Source: Luteimonas panaciterrae
Lineage (GTDB): Bacteria > Pseudomonadota > Gammaproteobacteria > Xanthomonadales > Xanthomonadaceae
Length of the DNA stretch: 64,000 nt
Direction of reading: 5' to 3'
NCBI RefSeq assembly: GCF_020511115.1
Contig: NZ_JAJAVH010000001.1
Coordinates: 744,001-808,000, forward strand
Shown here: one piece after another, positions 37,384 through 46,391 of the stretch
How positions within the stretch are numbered: the first letter of the stretch is position 1
Layout: every line of letters begins with the position of its first letter
Translations under genes and position numbers: made by a program
Notes under the pieces: generated by a model
The model's input: the letters and a program-made list of their open reading frames with translations, nothing else
Databases searched by the model: none
What the model was told of the DNA's origin: nothing

Positions 37384-37571
37384 AAAACAAAGGAGCGGAA
37401 GCTCGTCAACAGGCTCCCGGTGGCCGGCTCCACGCAAAGGCGGAAGACCAGCTATATTTGCCGCCATGCGTTTTCGTTCGGCTCCGCGATTCCTGTTCCC
37501 CGACCTGGGTTGGCGATGGCGGCCGCATGCCCGCATCGCTACCGCCCGTCCGCTTCGCCAGGAATCACCGC

Positions 37572-39047
37572 GTGACCACGCCAGAACTGTTCCAACGCTA
37601 CGCCGCTGAAGGCCATACCCGCATCCCGGTGGTGCGCGAGGTACTGTCCGATCTCGACACGCCGCTCTCGGTCTACCTGAAACTCGCCGATGGCCCCTAC
37701 ACCTATCTGTTCGAGTCGGTGGAAGGCGGCGAGCGCTTCGGCCGCCATTCGATCATCGGCCTGCCGGCGACCAAGGTATACGCCTTCCGCGGCCACACGC
37801 TGAGCGTGAGCGAGCTGGGTGAGGTGGTGGAGACGCGCGAGGTCGACGATCCCTTTGCCGAGGTCGAGCGCCTGCGCGCCGGGCATTCGGTGCCGAAGCT
37901 CGAAGGTCTGCCGGGTTTCACCGGTGGCCTGGTCGGCTGGTTCGGCTTCGAGTGCATCGGTTACATCGAATCGCGGCTGGCAGGTGGTGATAAGCCCGAT
38001 GAACTCGGCACGCCCGACATCCTGCTGATGCTCAGCGACGAAGTCGCGGTGTTCGACAACCTCAAGGGCCGTCTGTACCTCATCGTCCACGCCGACCCGC
38101 GCGAGCCGCAGGCCTGGGCGCGCGCGAATCGTCGTCTCGACACGCTCGCGCACCGCCTGCGCCATGCCGGCGCTGGCTATCCGGAAACGCTGGTGCCGGC
38201 GGCGATCGACGAGAGCGATTTCCGCTCCTCGTTCACGCGCGAGGAATACGAGAACGTGGTGCGCAAGGCGCAGGAGTACATCCGCGCCGGCGACATCTTC
38301 CAGGTGGTGCCGTCGCAGCGGCTGAGCGTGCCGTTCCAGGCGCGGCCGGTGGACGTGTACCGGGCGCTGCGTGCGCTCAATCCCTCGCCGTACATGTATT
38401 TCATCGATGTCGGCGGCACGCAGGTGGTGGGGTCGTCGCCGGAAATCCTGGCGCGCTTGCAGGATGGAGTCGTCACCGTTCGCCCGATCGCAGGCACGCG
38501 CCGCCGCGGCAAGACGGTGGAAGAGGACAACGCGCTCGAAGCGGAGCTGCTGGCCGATCCGAAGGAGCGCGCCGAGCACCTGATGCTGATCGACCTGGGC
38601 CGCAACGACGTCGGCCGCATCAGCGAATCGGGCAGCGTGCAGGTCGGCGAGCAGTTCGTGATCGAACGCTACAGCCACGTCATGCATATCGTCAGCGAGG
38701 TGACCGGGAAGCTGAAGCCGGGGCTGAGCTACGCCGATGTGCTGCGCGCGACGTTCCCGGCCGGCACCGTCAGCGGCGCGCCGAAGATTCGCGCGCTGGA
38801 GATCATCCGCGAGCTGGAGCCGGTGAAGCGCAACATCTATTCCGGCGCTGTCGGCTACATCGGCTGGCACGGCGATGCCGACACCGCGATCGCCATCCGC
38901 ACGGCGGTGATCCAGGGCGGACGCCTGTACGTGCAGGCCGGTGGTGGCGTGGTGTACGACTCCGATCCCGGCGCGGAATGGGAGGAGACGATGAACAAGG
39001 GGCGGGCGCTGTTCCGGGCGGTGGCGGAGGCGGCGAAGGGGTTGTAA
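37572..39047 (+). CDS. trpE: Anthranilate synthase component I
   Basis: First committed step of tryptophan synthesis: chorismate plus ammonia (from TrpG) to anthranilate. The start is GTG 37572 with AGGA eight bases upstream, giving [20 protein letters not shown], in line with xanthomonad TrpE. 491 residues. The N-terminal regulatory domain contains '[17 protein letters not shown]' (Trp feedback site, LLES-type). The chorismate domain has 'VVGSSPEIL', 'PIAGTRRRG', '[18 protein letters not shown]' and '[14 protein letters not shown]'. trpG lies 5.3 kb downstream rather than adjacent. Confidence 0.97.
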   Translation: MTTPELFQRYAAEGHTRIPVVREVLSDLDTPLSVYLKLADGPYTYLFESVEGGERFGRHSIIGLPATKVYAFRGHTLSVSELGEVVETREVDDPFAEVERLRAGHSVPKLEGLPGFTGGLVGWFGFECIGYIESRLAGGDKPDELGTPDILLMLSDEVAVFDNLKGRLYLIVHADPREPQAWARANRRLDTLAHRLRHAGAGYPETLVPAAIDESDFRSSFTREEYENVVRKAQEYIRAGDIFQVVPSQRLSVPFQARPVDVYRALRALNPSPYMYFIDVGGTQVVGSSPEILARLQDGVVTVRPIAGTRRRGKTVEEDNALEAELLADPKERAEHLMLIDLGRNDVGRISESGSVQVGEQFVIERYSHVMHIVSEVTGKLKPGLSYADVLRATFPAGTVSGAPKIRALEIIRELEPVKRNIYSGAVGYIGWHGDADTAIAIRTAVIQGGRLYVQAGGGVVYDSDPGAEWEETMNKGRALFRAVAEAAKGL

Positions 39048-39133
39048 CGCCAATTTTGTGGATCATTAACCCCCATGACGGGGTTGAAACGTTGCAAGGG
39101 AAAGATGCAATCACATTGGTTGGGGAGAACCGC

Positions 39134-39901
39134 ATGATCCACAGAATTCTGGCCGTCCTGTTGCTGTCATCCGTGGCGGGAGGCGCTTTCGCGCAAGTGA
39201 ATGCTTTGCCGCCGACGCGGCACATCCTCGTGTACGGAGAAGCGCAGGCAAGGGCGATCCCGGATCGGTTCAAGATCGAGGTGAAGTTTTCCGTGCTTGA
39301 TGCCAAGGCCGACGTGGCGCGCGCCAAGGTTGAGGATCATCTTCAGGACACGATCTCGAAGCTGAAACAGGCATCCGTACCGAATAGTGAGATCGTTGCG
39401 ACCTCGCTGCAGATCGAGCCGGAGAACGAGTACGACCAGGAACAGCGCAAGCAGGTATACAAGGGCATCCGGGTGATGCGGAATCTGTCCGCGCGCTTCG
39501 CCGATCAGGCGGGACTGAGAAAATTCCTGGCGGCGCTGGTCACGTCCCAGGAAGTTCAGGTCTCCGGCGTCAGCACGGAGCTGAGTTCAGAACCTGCGTT
39601 GAAGCGGCAGCTCAGACAGAAAGCCATCGAATCGACCCGGGAAAAAGCGGAAGTGATCGCCAAGTCTTACGGAGTCCGCTTGGCAGGGCTTTACAGCGTG
39701 TCCGACACGGCGCCGCAGTTCTCGTACGGCATCGTCGAAGGAACTTGGCCGACGATGTACCAATGGAGTGCCGGGGGAACACTGGATCGGATCGAGCTGA
39801 CCGGGTCAGCAGCGGCTGCAGCTGCGGCTCCGGAATCCTTCCAGACCGGCTATGTGCAATTTCAGGACAAGATCTATGCGGTCTTCCTGATCGGGGATTG
39901 A
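39134..39901 (+). CDS. Periplasmic SIMPL-domain (DUF541) protein
   Basis: 255 residues from ATG 39134 (GGGGAGAACCGC upstream). Signal peptide about 1-22 (ends AFAQ). The SIMPL/DUF541 fold is visible as 'RHILVYGEAQARAIPDRFKIEVKFSVLDAKADVARAKVEDHLQ' and 'QVYKGIRVMRNLSARFADQAGLRKFLAAL'. The family is periplasmic, of unclear function (E. coli YggE is linked to oxidative stress). A 6-bp hairpin AACCCC/GGGGTT (39068-39085) lies upstream. Confidence 0.88.
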   Translation: MIHRILAVLLLSSVAGGAFAQVNALPPTRHILVYGEAQARAIPDRFKIEVKFSVLDAKADVARAKVEDHLQDTISKLKQASVPNSEIVATSLQIEPENEYDQEQRKQVYKGIRVMRNLSARFADQAGLRKFLAALVTSQEVQVSGVSTELSSEPALKRQLRQKAIESTREKAEVIAKSYGVRLAGLYSVSDTAPQFSYGIVEGTWPTMYQWSAGGTLDRIELTGSAAAAAAAPESFQTGYVQFQDKIYAVFLIGD

Positions 39902-39922
39902 GTCAGCGATCAGGTTGGTTTG

Positions 39923-41083
39923 TTAGGCTTTCCAGTCGAACAATCGTCGATGTCCTTCCAGGATCTCCGCTGATTTCGCGGGGTCGGGCACGGTCGACCA
40001 CTCACCACGCTCGTGCGTCCCGCCAAGCTGGATGCCATCGCGCCGCGGAAACATGTAGAAGCGTCCGGCGATGGTGGCGTAGTCGATCTCCGGCTGTGGC
40101 ACCAGCACGGTCAGCTGGCCCTTGATCGGCAGCATGGTGTCGTCCTTGAACAGATCGCGCGCGCCGAGGCCGGTGCAGTTGAGCACGACCGGTTCCGCCA
40201 GCGCGGCGACTTCCTCGACGCCGCGAAACTCGCGCACGACGATGCGCCCGCCGGCGATGCGGAACGCATCCATCATCGCCGGCAGATAGATCGTCGGTTC
40301 GATGATCATCGTCTGGATTTCGTGCAGGTAGCGACCGCCGAACGGATGCGTGCCGGGCGCGTGCGTGCGGGTGCGGAACAGTTCCGGCGTCTGTCCCCAG
40401 TCCCAGCCGGGCGTGAATTCGGTTTTTTGCGAGACGAAATACAGCGGCATCCAGCGGATGCCGTAGTGCTCGCCCGGCAGCAGCTGGAAGCGGCGATTGG
40501 CGAAGCGCGCGGCACGCGCCAGCCGCGCGCCGAATTCCGGGGTGCGGTATTCGCGATCGAGCAGTGAACTCGGCCCCCATTGCGCGCCGGCGATGTTCGA
40601 GACGGTGTCCGGCGGCAATTCGCGCGTGTAGATCACGACATCGAAGCCGTGATCCTGCAGCAGCCGCGCAGTGGCGAGTCCGACCGCGCCGCAACCGAGC
40701 ACGGCGGCGCGCCGTTCGGGCTGTGCGAGCGCATGTTCGAGCGCGAGTTCGGCGGTACCCCAGGACAGCGTGACGCCGCAGCCGCCATGACCGTAGTTGT
40801 GGATCACCAGCTTGTCGCCGATGCGTTCGGGTTCGACACGGAAGCCGGCGGGGCGGAACGGGCGCAGCCCAGCCACTTCACGCACGACCAGCGCTTCCTC
40901 CACCTGCAATCGCGGCAATACCAGCCGCGAATCGCGCACGATCGGCCTGGCGACGCGAGTCGCGCATCCGGGCAAGGCCAGCGCGGCGGAGGCGCCCAGC
41001 GCGGCCTTGAGCAACAGGCGGCGCATCTGCGATGGCGCCGGATGGCGCAGGCGGTCGATCGTGACGAGATCGGGCTCGGGCAT
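39923..41083 (-). CDS. Exported D-amino-acid-oxidase-like FAD-dependent oxidoreductase
   Basis: 386 residues if the ATG at 41083 is used. A second start at residue 20 gives MRRLLLKAALGASAALALPGC, with an RR-x-LLK Tat-like motif and a lipobox Cys, so the protein is probably a lipoprotein or Tat substrate. The FAD-binding motif is 'AAVLGCGAVGLATARLLQ'. Substrate-domain features are typical of the DAO family: 'VLNCTGLGARDLFKDDTMLPIKGQL', 'GRFYMFPRRDGIQLGGT' and 'YGHGGCGVTLSWGTA'. A membrane-anchored, periplasm-facing amino acid oxidase is an unusual placement. The start choice decides the location. Confidence 0.82.
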   Translation of the reverse strand: MPEPDLVTIDRLRHPAPSQMRRLLLKAALGASAALALPGCATRVARPIVRDSRLVLPRLQVEEALVVREVAGLRPFRPAGFRVEPERIGDKLVIHNYGHGGCGVTLSWGTAELALEHALAQPERRAAVLGCGAVGLATARLLQDHGFDVVIYTRELPPDTVSNIAGAQWGPSSLLDREYRTPEFGARLARAARFANRRFQLLPGEHYGIRWMPLYFVSQKTEFTPGWDWGQTPELFRTRTHAPGTHPFGGRYLHEIQTMIIEPTIYLPAMMDAFRIAGGRIVVREFRGVEEVAALAEPVVLNCTGLGARDLFKDDTMLPIKGQLTVLVPQPEIDYATIAGRFYMFPRRDGIQLGGTHERGEWSTVPDPAKSAEILEGHRRLFDWKA

Positions 41084-41287
41084 GGGGAACTCGGTCGGCG
41101 ATTCGGTCGTTAGCTTAACCGGAGCGGGTTTTCGGGCCGTTTAAGCCGCGATTCGCGGCTTCCGGTTCCTAAATTTTTCTTCATGTTGCCGACATCTCGA
41201 CGCCAGTGCCGTGGGCGCAGGCTGTAACCATCGCAACACGGCCACATCGCCGATGCGATCCACCCAATCATCCGAGGAGTCGATGTC

Positions 41288-41494
41288 ATGAGTATCCGTC
41301 CTATCGCCGCACTGCTGGCCGCCACCTTCGCGCTCGCATCGGCCGGCGCCTTCGCGCAGGACAATGCGTCCAGTTCCACCACGCCGGCGACCAAGAGCGC
41401 CAGCGCTGCGCCGGCCAAGAAGGTCGTCAAGAAGCATCACCGCCAGGCCAAGAAGACGGCTGCCGCCAGCACCAGCGCGCCGAAGACGAACTGA
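41288..41494 (+). CDS. Small secreted basic protein, Asr-like composition
   Basis: 68 residues with a strong GAGGAG upstream of ATG 41288. The signal peptide (MSIRPIAALLAATFALASAGAFA) is followed by a mature part rich in Ala, Lys, His and Ser (ATKSASAAPAKKVVKKHHRQAKKTAAAS). The composition resembles acid-shock proteins such as E. coli Asr, which are periplasmic and processed, but similarity in low-complexity sequence is weak evidence. A 12-bp-stem hairpin follows (41509-41559). Confidence 0.65.
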   Translation: MSIRPIAALLAATFALASAGAFAQDNASSSTTPATKSASAAPAKKVVKKHHRQAKKTAAASTSAPKTN

Positions 41495-41508
41495 TCGGTA
41501 GCGGTTTT

Positions 41509-41559
41509 GGGCGCGGCGGGAATCCTTCTGGTCGAGCGTTCTGGAATCCCGCCGCGCCC
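41509..41559. other. Strong 12-bp hairpin downstream of the Asr-like gene
   Basis: GGGCGCGGCGGG (41509-41520) pairs perfectly with CCCGCCGCGCCC (41548-41559), around a 27-nt interior. No T-tract follows, so termination is uncertain. Confidence 0.5.
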
Positions 41560-41587
41560 TGTCTGACGCACCGGGGCATGCGTTTTG

Positions 41588-41619
41588 AGTTCCACGTCGT
41601 TTCAAGTTCCACGTCGTTT
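41588..41619. repeat. 15-bp direct repeat, 17-bp period
   Basis: AGTTCCACGTCGTTT occurs at 41588-41602 and, identical, at 41605-41619, 124 bp before the next gene. Possible operator or slippage duplication. Confidence 0.6.
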
Positions 41620-41742
41620 GCGTCCCGCCACGCCCCAGGCGGGACGTTTTTCCCAGCTTTGCGTCGATCCGGATCGGTGCCGAATCCAGCGTGATCAACC
41701 ACGATCGGGCTCCGGCTCCGGCGGATCGCACAGGAGAGTTCC

Positions 41743-41973
41743 ATGCGTTTCGTCGGCCGCACCCTGCTGGCGGCGGCGATGGTGGTCGCGGCAAGCAGTG
41801 CCGTCGCGGTCGCCGTGCCCGCCACTCCCGCACCGACCGCGGTGAAGCAGACGCATCCGGCACGGACCTGCCTGAAGCGCAGCAAGCTCGGCCGCTGCGA
41901 ACGATGGTCGCAGACGGTCAGACACAAGGCGCCGACATCGACTGCGACCACCGATGGGCGGCACGAACACTGA
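41743..41973 (+). CDS. Small secreted protein
   Basis: 76 residues with GGAGAG upstream of ATG 41743. The signal peptide (MRFVGRTLLAAAMVVAASSAVAVA) is followed by a basic, Pro/Thr-rich mature segment containing one Cys pair (RTCLKRSKLGRCERW). It resembles the preceding small secreted gene in design but not in sequence. A strong terminator follows. Function unknown. Confidence 0.6.
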   Translation: MRFVGRTLLAAAMVVAASSAVAVAVPATPAPTAVKQTHPARTCLKRSKLGRCERWSQTVRHKAPTSTATTDGRHEH

Positions 41974-42044
41974 GGCCGGCGTTCGCGAATCCCCGCGCAG
42001 GCCCTCGTCTCCCCAGCCCACGCCTCTCCCTTCGTGGGCCCATG

Positions 42045-42080
42045 CTCCGCCGGTTCAGACCGGCGGAGTATTCTTTTTCG
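42045..42080 (+). terminator. Intrinsic terminator
   Basis: A 10-bp perfect stem CTCCGCCGGT (42045-42054)/ACCGGCGGAG (42059-42068), TCAG loop, then TATTCTTTTTC. It ends about 30 bases before the response-regulator start, so the regulator needs its own promoter overlapping or following it. Confidence 0.92.
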
Positions 42081-42109
42081 ACAGCCCGAGGCCGGCCATC
42101 GAACCCATC

Positions 42110-42793
42110 ATGCGCATCCTGCTCGTAGAGGACGACCCCCACACCGCAGGTTTCATCGGCAAGGGACTGCGCGAGGACGGCCACAACGTCGATCACGCCG
42201 ACAACGGCAAGGACGGGCTGTTCTACGCCACCACCGAGACCTACGACGCCATCGTCCTCGATCGCATGCTGCCGCAGCTCGACGGCCTCACCGTGCTGCG
42301 CACGCTGCGCGGCGCCGGCAACCGCACGCCGGTGCTGTTGCTGACCGCGCTGGGCGACGTCGATCATCGTGTTGAAGGCTTGCGCGCCGGGGCCGACGAC
42401 TATCTGGTCAAGCCCTTCGCCTATGCCGAGCTGAGCGCGCGCCTGGATGGCCTGGCCCGTCGTGGCAATGGTCGCGAGGTGGGTGCCGGCGAAACCACGA
42501 AGCTGCGCGTCGGTGATCTCGAACTCGACCTGCTCAAGCGCGTCGCCGTGCGCGCCGGAAAACCCATCGAACTGCAGCCGCGCGAATTCCGCCTGCTCGA
42601 ATACCTCATGCGCCACGCCGGGCGCGTGGTGACGCGCACGATGTTGCTGGAAGCGGTCTGGGACTATCACTTCGATCCGCAGACCAACGTCATCGACGTG
42701 CATATCAGCCGCTTGCGGCAGAAGATCGATCAGGGCTTCGTCACGCCGCTGCTGCATACCGTGCGCGGCGCCGGCTATCGGCTGGAAGCCTAG
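42110..42793 (+). CDS. OmpR-family response regulator
   Basis: 227 residues. The receiver domain carries D7/D8 (VEDDP), the phosphorylated D51 (IVLDRMLP), T79 and K101 (VKPF). The C-terminal winged helix is OmpR-type: 'LELQPREFRLLEYLMRHAGRVVTRTMLLEAVWDYHFDPQTNVIDVHISRLRQKI'. The kinase gene follows after 13 bases. The closest subgroup by eye is the copper/quinolone-type (CusR/QseB-like) transcription regulators. The target genes are not evident. Confidence 0.93.
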   Translation: MRILLVEDDPHTAGFIGKGLREDGHNVDHADNGKDGLFYATTETYDAIVLDRMLPQLDGLTVLRTLRGAGNRTPVLLLTALGDVDHRVEGLRAGADDYLVKPFAYAELSARLDGLARRGNGREVGAGETTKLRVGDLELDLLKRVAVRAGKPIELQPREFRLLEYLMRHAGRVVTRTMLLEAVWDYHFDPQTNVIDVHISRLRQKIDQGFVTPLLHTVRGAGYRLEA

Positions 42794-42806
42794 GAGCCGC
42801 CGCCGG

Positions 42807-44240
42807 ATGGCCAGAACGCGGGCCGGACTGCGAGCGCTGACGCTGCGTTCGACAAGCGCCAGATTGGCGATCGTGGTGGCGTCGTCGTTCCTGATCGCGT
42901 TCGTCGTGCTGGGCGGCGGCGTGTATTTCACCGTCTCGGCCCTGCTCAACAACGATGCGCGCGAAGTGGTGCGCGCCGAGGCCGGCGGATTGATCGCCAC
43001 GTATCGTCAGTCCGGGCGCGACGGCTTGCTCGCGGAAGTGCGCCGGCGCGTGGCCGCGCCCGATGATCCCGACACGGTCTATGCCCTGGTCGCGGGCGAT
43101 GGCCGCATGCTGGCCGGCAGCTATGCGCATCTGCCGTTCCGGCATGACATGCACCCACGCGCCGGGCACGACTGGATCGAATTCCACGACAGCACCACCG
43201 ACGGCGCACCGCGCGTGCTCGCCTATCTGGTGCGCTTGCCGGATGGCGAGATGCTGCTGACCGGGTTGCGCACGCGTTCGGAAGACGGCTTCCTGTCGTT
43301 GATGCTCAACGCCGCATGGGTCGCGTTGCTTGTGGCCACGGCGTTGGGTGCGCTGGTCGGCTGGTTCACCGCGCGCTGGGTGTCGCGGCGTTTGCGCAAT
43401 CTCGACGCGACCGCCGCGCGCGTGGGCGCGGGCGCGGGCGAGCTGGGCCTGCGCGCGCCGGTCGACGGCAGCGACGACGCCTTCGACCGGCTCTCGCACC
43501 GCTTCAATGCCATGCTCGACCGCATCGAGGAACTGCTGGACGGCGTGCGCCACGCCACCGACCACATCGCACACGACCTGCGCACGCCGCTCACGCGCCT
43601 GCGCAATCAGCTCGAGCAATTGCGCGAACGCGCGATGGCGCACGATGCCGCCGGCAATGCCGCGCCGGAACTCGACGCCGCCATCACCGAGAGCGAGCAG
43701 CTGCTGCAGTCTTTCGGCGCGCTGCTGCGGCTGGCGCGGATCGAGGCGCAGCCGGTGCTGGGCCGGGCTTCTTCCGAGCAGGCGTCCTCGGAAGCCGCGC
43801 AACCGGTCGATCTGCAAGCGTTGTCGCGCGATGCGCTGGAGATGTACGCCCCGATCGCCGCGCAGCGCGGCATCACGCTGCACGACCACACCGCGCCAGT
43901 GCGAGTCCGTGGCGATGCCGATCAGTTGTTCCAGCTGCTGGTCAACCTGCTCGACAACGCCATCAAGTTCGCGCCGGAAGCCAGCGCCGTCGACGTCTCC
44001 GCCTCGGCCGTGGGCAAGGTCGCGCGCCTGGAAATCGCCGATCACGGACCCGGTATCGCCGAGGCCGACCGCCAGCGCGTGCTCGACCGCTTTGTCCGCC
44101 TGGAAGCCCATCGCGGCTCGCCCGGTACGGGGCTCGGGCTGAGCCTGGTGCGCGCCATCGCCCGGCGCCACGATGCGCGCATCGAACTGCTCGACAACGC
44201 GCCGGGCTTGCGGGTGCGGATCAGCTTCCCGCAGGCCTGA
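42807..44240 (+). CDS. Sensor histidine kinase
   Basis: 477 residues. Transmembrane helices at about 19-42 and 164-187 bracket a periplasmic sensor of about 120 residues. HAMP follows (about 188-240), then HisKA with the phosphorylated H256 (TDHIAHDLRTPLTRLRNQ). The HATPase_c domain has N-box 'LLVNLLDNAIKFAPEA', G1 'IADHGPGIAEADR' and G2 'GTGLGLSLVRAIARRH'. Partner of the preceding regulator. Confidence 0.93.
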   Translation: MARTRAGLRALTLRSTSARLAIVVASSFLIAFVVLGGGVYFTVSALLNNDAREVVRAEAGGLIATYRQSGRDGLLAEVRRRVAAPDDPDTVYALVAGDGRMLAGSYAHLPFRHDMHPRAGHDWIEFHDSTTDGAPRVLAYLVRLPDGEMLLTGLRTRSEDGFLSLMLNAAWVALLVATALGALVGWFTARWVSRRLRNLDATAARVGAGAGELGLRAPVDGSDDAFDRLSHRFNAMLDRIEELLDGVRHATDHIAHDLRTPLTRLRNQLEQLRERAMAHDAAGNAAPELDAAITESEQLLQSFGALLRLARIEAQPVLGRASSEQASSEAAQPVDLQALSRDALEMYAPIAAQRGITLHDHTAPVRVRGDADQLFQLLVNLLDNAIKFAPEASAVDVSASAVGKVARLEIADHGPGIAEADRQRVLDRFVRLEAHRGSPGTGLGLSLVRAIARRHDARIELLDNAPGLRVRISFPQA

Positions 44241-44342
44241 CCCGGAGCCGCCACGGCGCCGAAAAAAGCGCCAGGGATGTGCGTTTTTCGGCGACCTGAT
44301 AGATTGCACGTCCCCCCGACGGCACGCGCCGCTGGAGCCGCC

Positions 44343-44921
44343 GTGCTCTTGATGATCGACAACTACGACTCCTTCACCTACAACCTCGTCCAGTACCTGC
44401 AGACGCTGGGCGCCGAGGTGAAGGTGGTGCGCAACGACGAATTGTCGGTGGCGCAGATCGACGCGCTGCAGCCCGAGCGCATCGTGATCTCGCCCGGGCC
44501 GCGCACGCCGAACGAGGCGGGCGTTTCGCTGGACGTGATCCGCGAACTCGGGGCGCGCGTGCCGATCCTCGGCGTCTGCCTCGGCCATCAGAGCCTGGGG
44601 CAGGCCTACGGCGGTCACGTGATCCGCGCCGGAAAGATCATGCACGGCAAGACCTCGCGCATCCGCCACGAAGGCAAGGGCGTGTTCGCCGGCCTGCCGG
44701 ACGGTTACGAGGCCACGCGTTACCACTCGCTGGTGGTGGACAAGCAATCGGTGCCCGACTGCCTTGAAGTGACGGCCTGGACCGATCACGAGGACGGCTC
44801 GATGGAAGAGATCATGGGACTGCGCCACCGCGAATATCCGGTGCAGGGCGTGCAGTTCCATCCGGAGTCGATCCTGACCGAGCACGGCCACGCCTTGCTG
44901 AAGAATTTCCTGCAGGCGTGA
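44343..44921 (+). CDS. trpG: Anthranilate synthase component II (glutamine amidotransferase)
   Basis: Supplies ammonia from glutamine to TrpE. The start is GTG 44343 ([20 protein letters not shown]) with GGAG five bases upstream; 192 residues. The class I amidotransferase triad is clear: Cys in '[17 protein letters not shown]' and His/Glu in '[13 protein letters not shown]'. '[11 protein letters not shown]' forms the oxyanion region. trpD follows closely, so trpGD form one unit. A 10-bp palindrome CGCCGAAAAA/TTTTTCGGCG (44257-44293) sits upstream. Confidence 0.97.
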   Translation: MLLMIDNYDSFTYNLVQYLQTLGAEVKVVRNDELSVAQIDALQPERIVISPGPRTPNEAGVSLDVIRELGARVPILGVCLGHQSLGQAYGGHVIRAGKIMHGKTSRIRHEGKGVFAGLPDGYEATRYHSLVVDKQSVPDCLEVTAWTDHEDGSMEEIMGLRHREYPVQGVQFHPESILTEHGHALLKNFLQA

Positions 44922-44929
44922 GGAAGACC

Positions 44930-45961
44930 ATGCCCATCACGCCCCAGGAAGCCCTGCAGCGCACCATCGAGCATCGCGAGATCTTCTTCGACGAGATGGT
45001 CGAGCTGATGCGGCAGATCATGCGCGGCGAGGTGTCGCCGACGATGACGGCCGCGATCCTCACCGGCCTGCGCGTGAAGAAGGAGACGATCGACGAGATC
45101 GCCGCGGCGGCGATGGTGCTGCGCGAGTTCTCGCGCAAGGTGGATGTGGCCGACAGGACGAACCTGATCGACATCGTCGGCACCGGCGGCGACGGTGCGC
45201 ACACGTTCAACATTTCCACCGCCTCGATCTTCGTGGTCGCGGCGGCGGGCGCGCGCGTGGCCAAGCATGGCAATCGCAGCGTGTCCTCCAAATCCGGCAG
45301 CGCCGACGTGCTGGAAGCGCTGGGCGCGAAGATCGAGCTGCAACCCGAGCAGGTGGCGCATTGCATCGAGACTTGCGGCATCGGCTTCATGTTCGCGCCG
45401 ATCCATCATCCGGCGATGAAGGTGGTGGCGCCGGTGCGCAAGGAGATGGGCGTGCGCACGCTGTTCAACATCCTCGGACCGCTGACCAATCCGGCCGGCG
45501 CGCCCAGCATCCTGATGGGCGTGTTCCATCCCGATCTGGTCGGCATCCAGGTGCGCGTGCTGCAAGCGCTGGGCGCGCAGCGCGCGCTGGTGGTGTGGGG
45601 GCGCGACGGCATGGACGAACTGTCGCTCGGCGCGGCCTCGCTGGTCGGCGAACTGCGCGACGGCGTGGTGCGCGAGTACGAAGTGCATCCGGAGGATTTC
45701 GGCATCAGCATGGCGGCCAGCCGCAACCTGCGTGTCGAGAATGCGGATGCCTCCAAGGTGATGCTGCTCGATGCGCTCGCCAACAAGCCGGGGTTGCCGC
45801 TGGAGATCGTCGCGCTCAACGCCGGTGCCGCGCTCTTTGCCGCAGGCATCGCCGATTCCATCGCCGACGGCATCGCGCGCGCGCGCGATGCGATCGCTTC
45901 CGGCGCGGCGATGGCCAAGCTGACGCAATTCGTCGAGACCACGCGCGCGCTGGCCGCGTGA
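44930..45961 (+). CDS. trpD: Anthranilate phosphoribosyltransferase
   Basis: Joins anthranilate and PRPP. 343 residues from ATG 44930 ([20 protein letters not shown]), with GAGGAA upstream; a GTG overlapping the trpG stop is in frame but less likely. Signature parts: '[18 protein letters not shown]' (PRPP-binding), '[22 protein letters not shown]' and '[19 protein letters not shown]'. It is followed 10 bases later by an ABM-domain gene, not by trpC, which is 7 kb further on. Confidence 0.97.
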   Translation: MPITPQEALQRTIEHREIFFDEMVELMRQIMRGEVSPTMTAAILTGLRVKKETIDEIAAAAMVLREFSRKVDVADRTNLIDIVGTGGDGAHTFNISTASIFVVAAAGARVAKHGNRSVSSKSGSADVLEALGAKIELQPEQVAHCIETCGIGFMFAPIHHPAMKVVAPVRKEMGVRTLFNILGPLTNPAGAPSILMGVFHPDLVGIQVRVLQALGAQRALVVWGRDGMDELSLGAASLVGELRDGVVREYEVHPEDFGISMAASRNLRVENADASKVMLLDALANKPGLPLEIVALNAGAALFAAGIADSIADGIARARDAIASGAAMAKLTQFVETTRALAA

Positions 45962-45971
45962 GGAGCGGAGC

Positions 45972-46337
45972 ATGAGCGGACACACCGACGAGCCGTTTGC
46001 GGCGCTGCCCGCGCCGCCGTACTACGCCGTCATTTTCAGTTCGAGCCGTCGCGAAGGCGACAACGGCTACGACGAGACCTCCGATCGCATGGTCGAACTC
46101 GCGCGGCAGCAGCCGGGCTTCCTCGGCGTGGAATCGACGCGCGGCGAGGACGGCTTCGGCATCACCGTCGCTTACTGGGAAAGCGAGGAGGCGATCAAGG
46201 CCTGGCGCCTGCACCTGGAACACACCGCCGCGCGCGAACGCGGCCGCGCCGACTGGTATCGGCACTTCGAAGTCCGCATCGCCAAGGTCGAGCGGGCCTA
46301 TGGCTGGGATCAGGGGACTGGCTACCGCCGCGGGTGA
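45972..46337 (+). CDS. Antibiotic-biosynthesis-monooxygenase (ABM) domain protein
   Basis: 121 residues. The ABM dimeric alpha-beta-barrel pattern is clear: 'YYAVIFSSSRREGDNGYDETSDRMVELARQQPGFLGVESTRGEDGFGITVAYWESEEAIKAWRLHLEH'. Such proteins are often small haem-independent oxygenases or uncharacterised. It directly follows trpD and is probably co-transcribed; this order (trpD-ABM) recurs in xanthomonads as far as I recall. Confidence 0.85.
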   Translation: MSGHTDEPFAALPAPPYYAVIFSSSRREGDNGYDETSDRMVELARQQPGFLGVESTRGEDGFGITVAYWESEEAIKAWRLHLEHTAARERGRADWYRHFEVRIAKVERAYGWDQGTGYRRG

Positions 46338-46391
46338 GCCAAGCGCCCGGCGTGCTATTTTGCCGCCAGCAAATACGAGAGTTCAGGTTGC

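Noticed and set aside
42741-44891. 716-codon minus-strand open frame opposite the two-component genes and trpG
   Set aside because: Antisense shadow of three recognised genes; the composition is typical of a reverse-frame translation.
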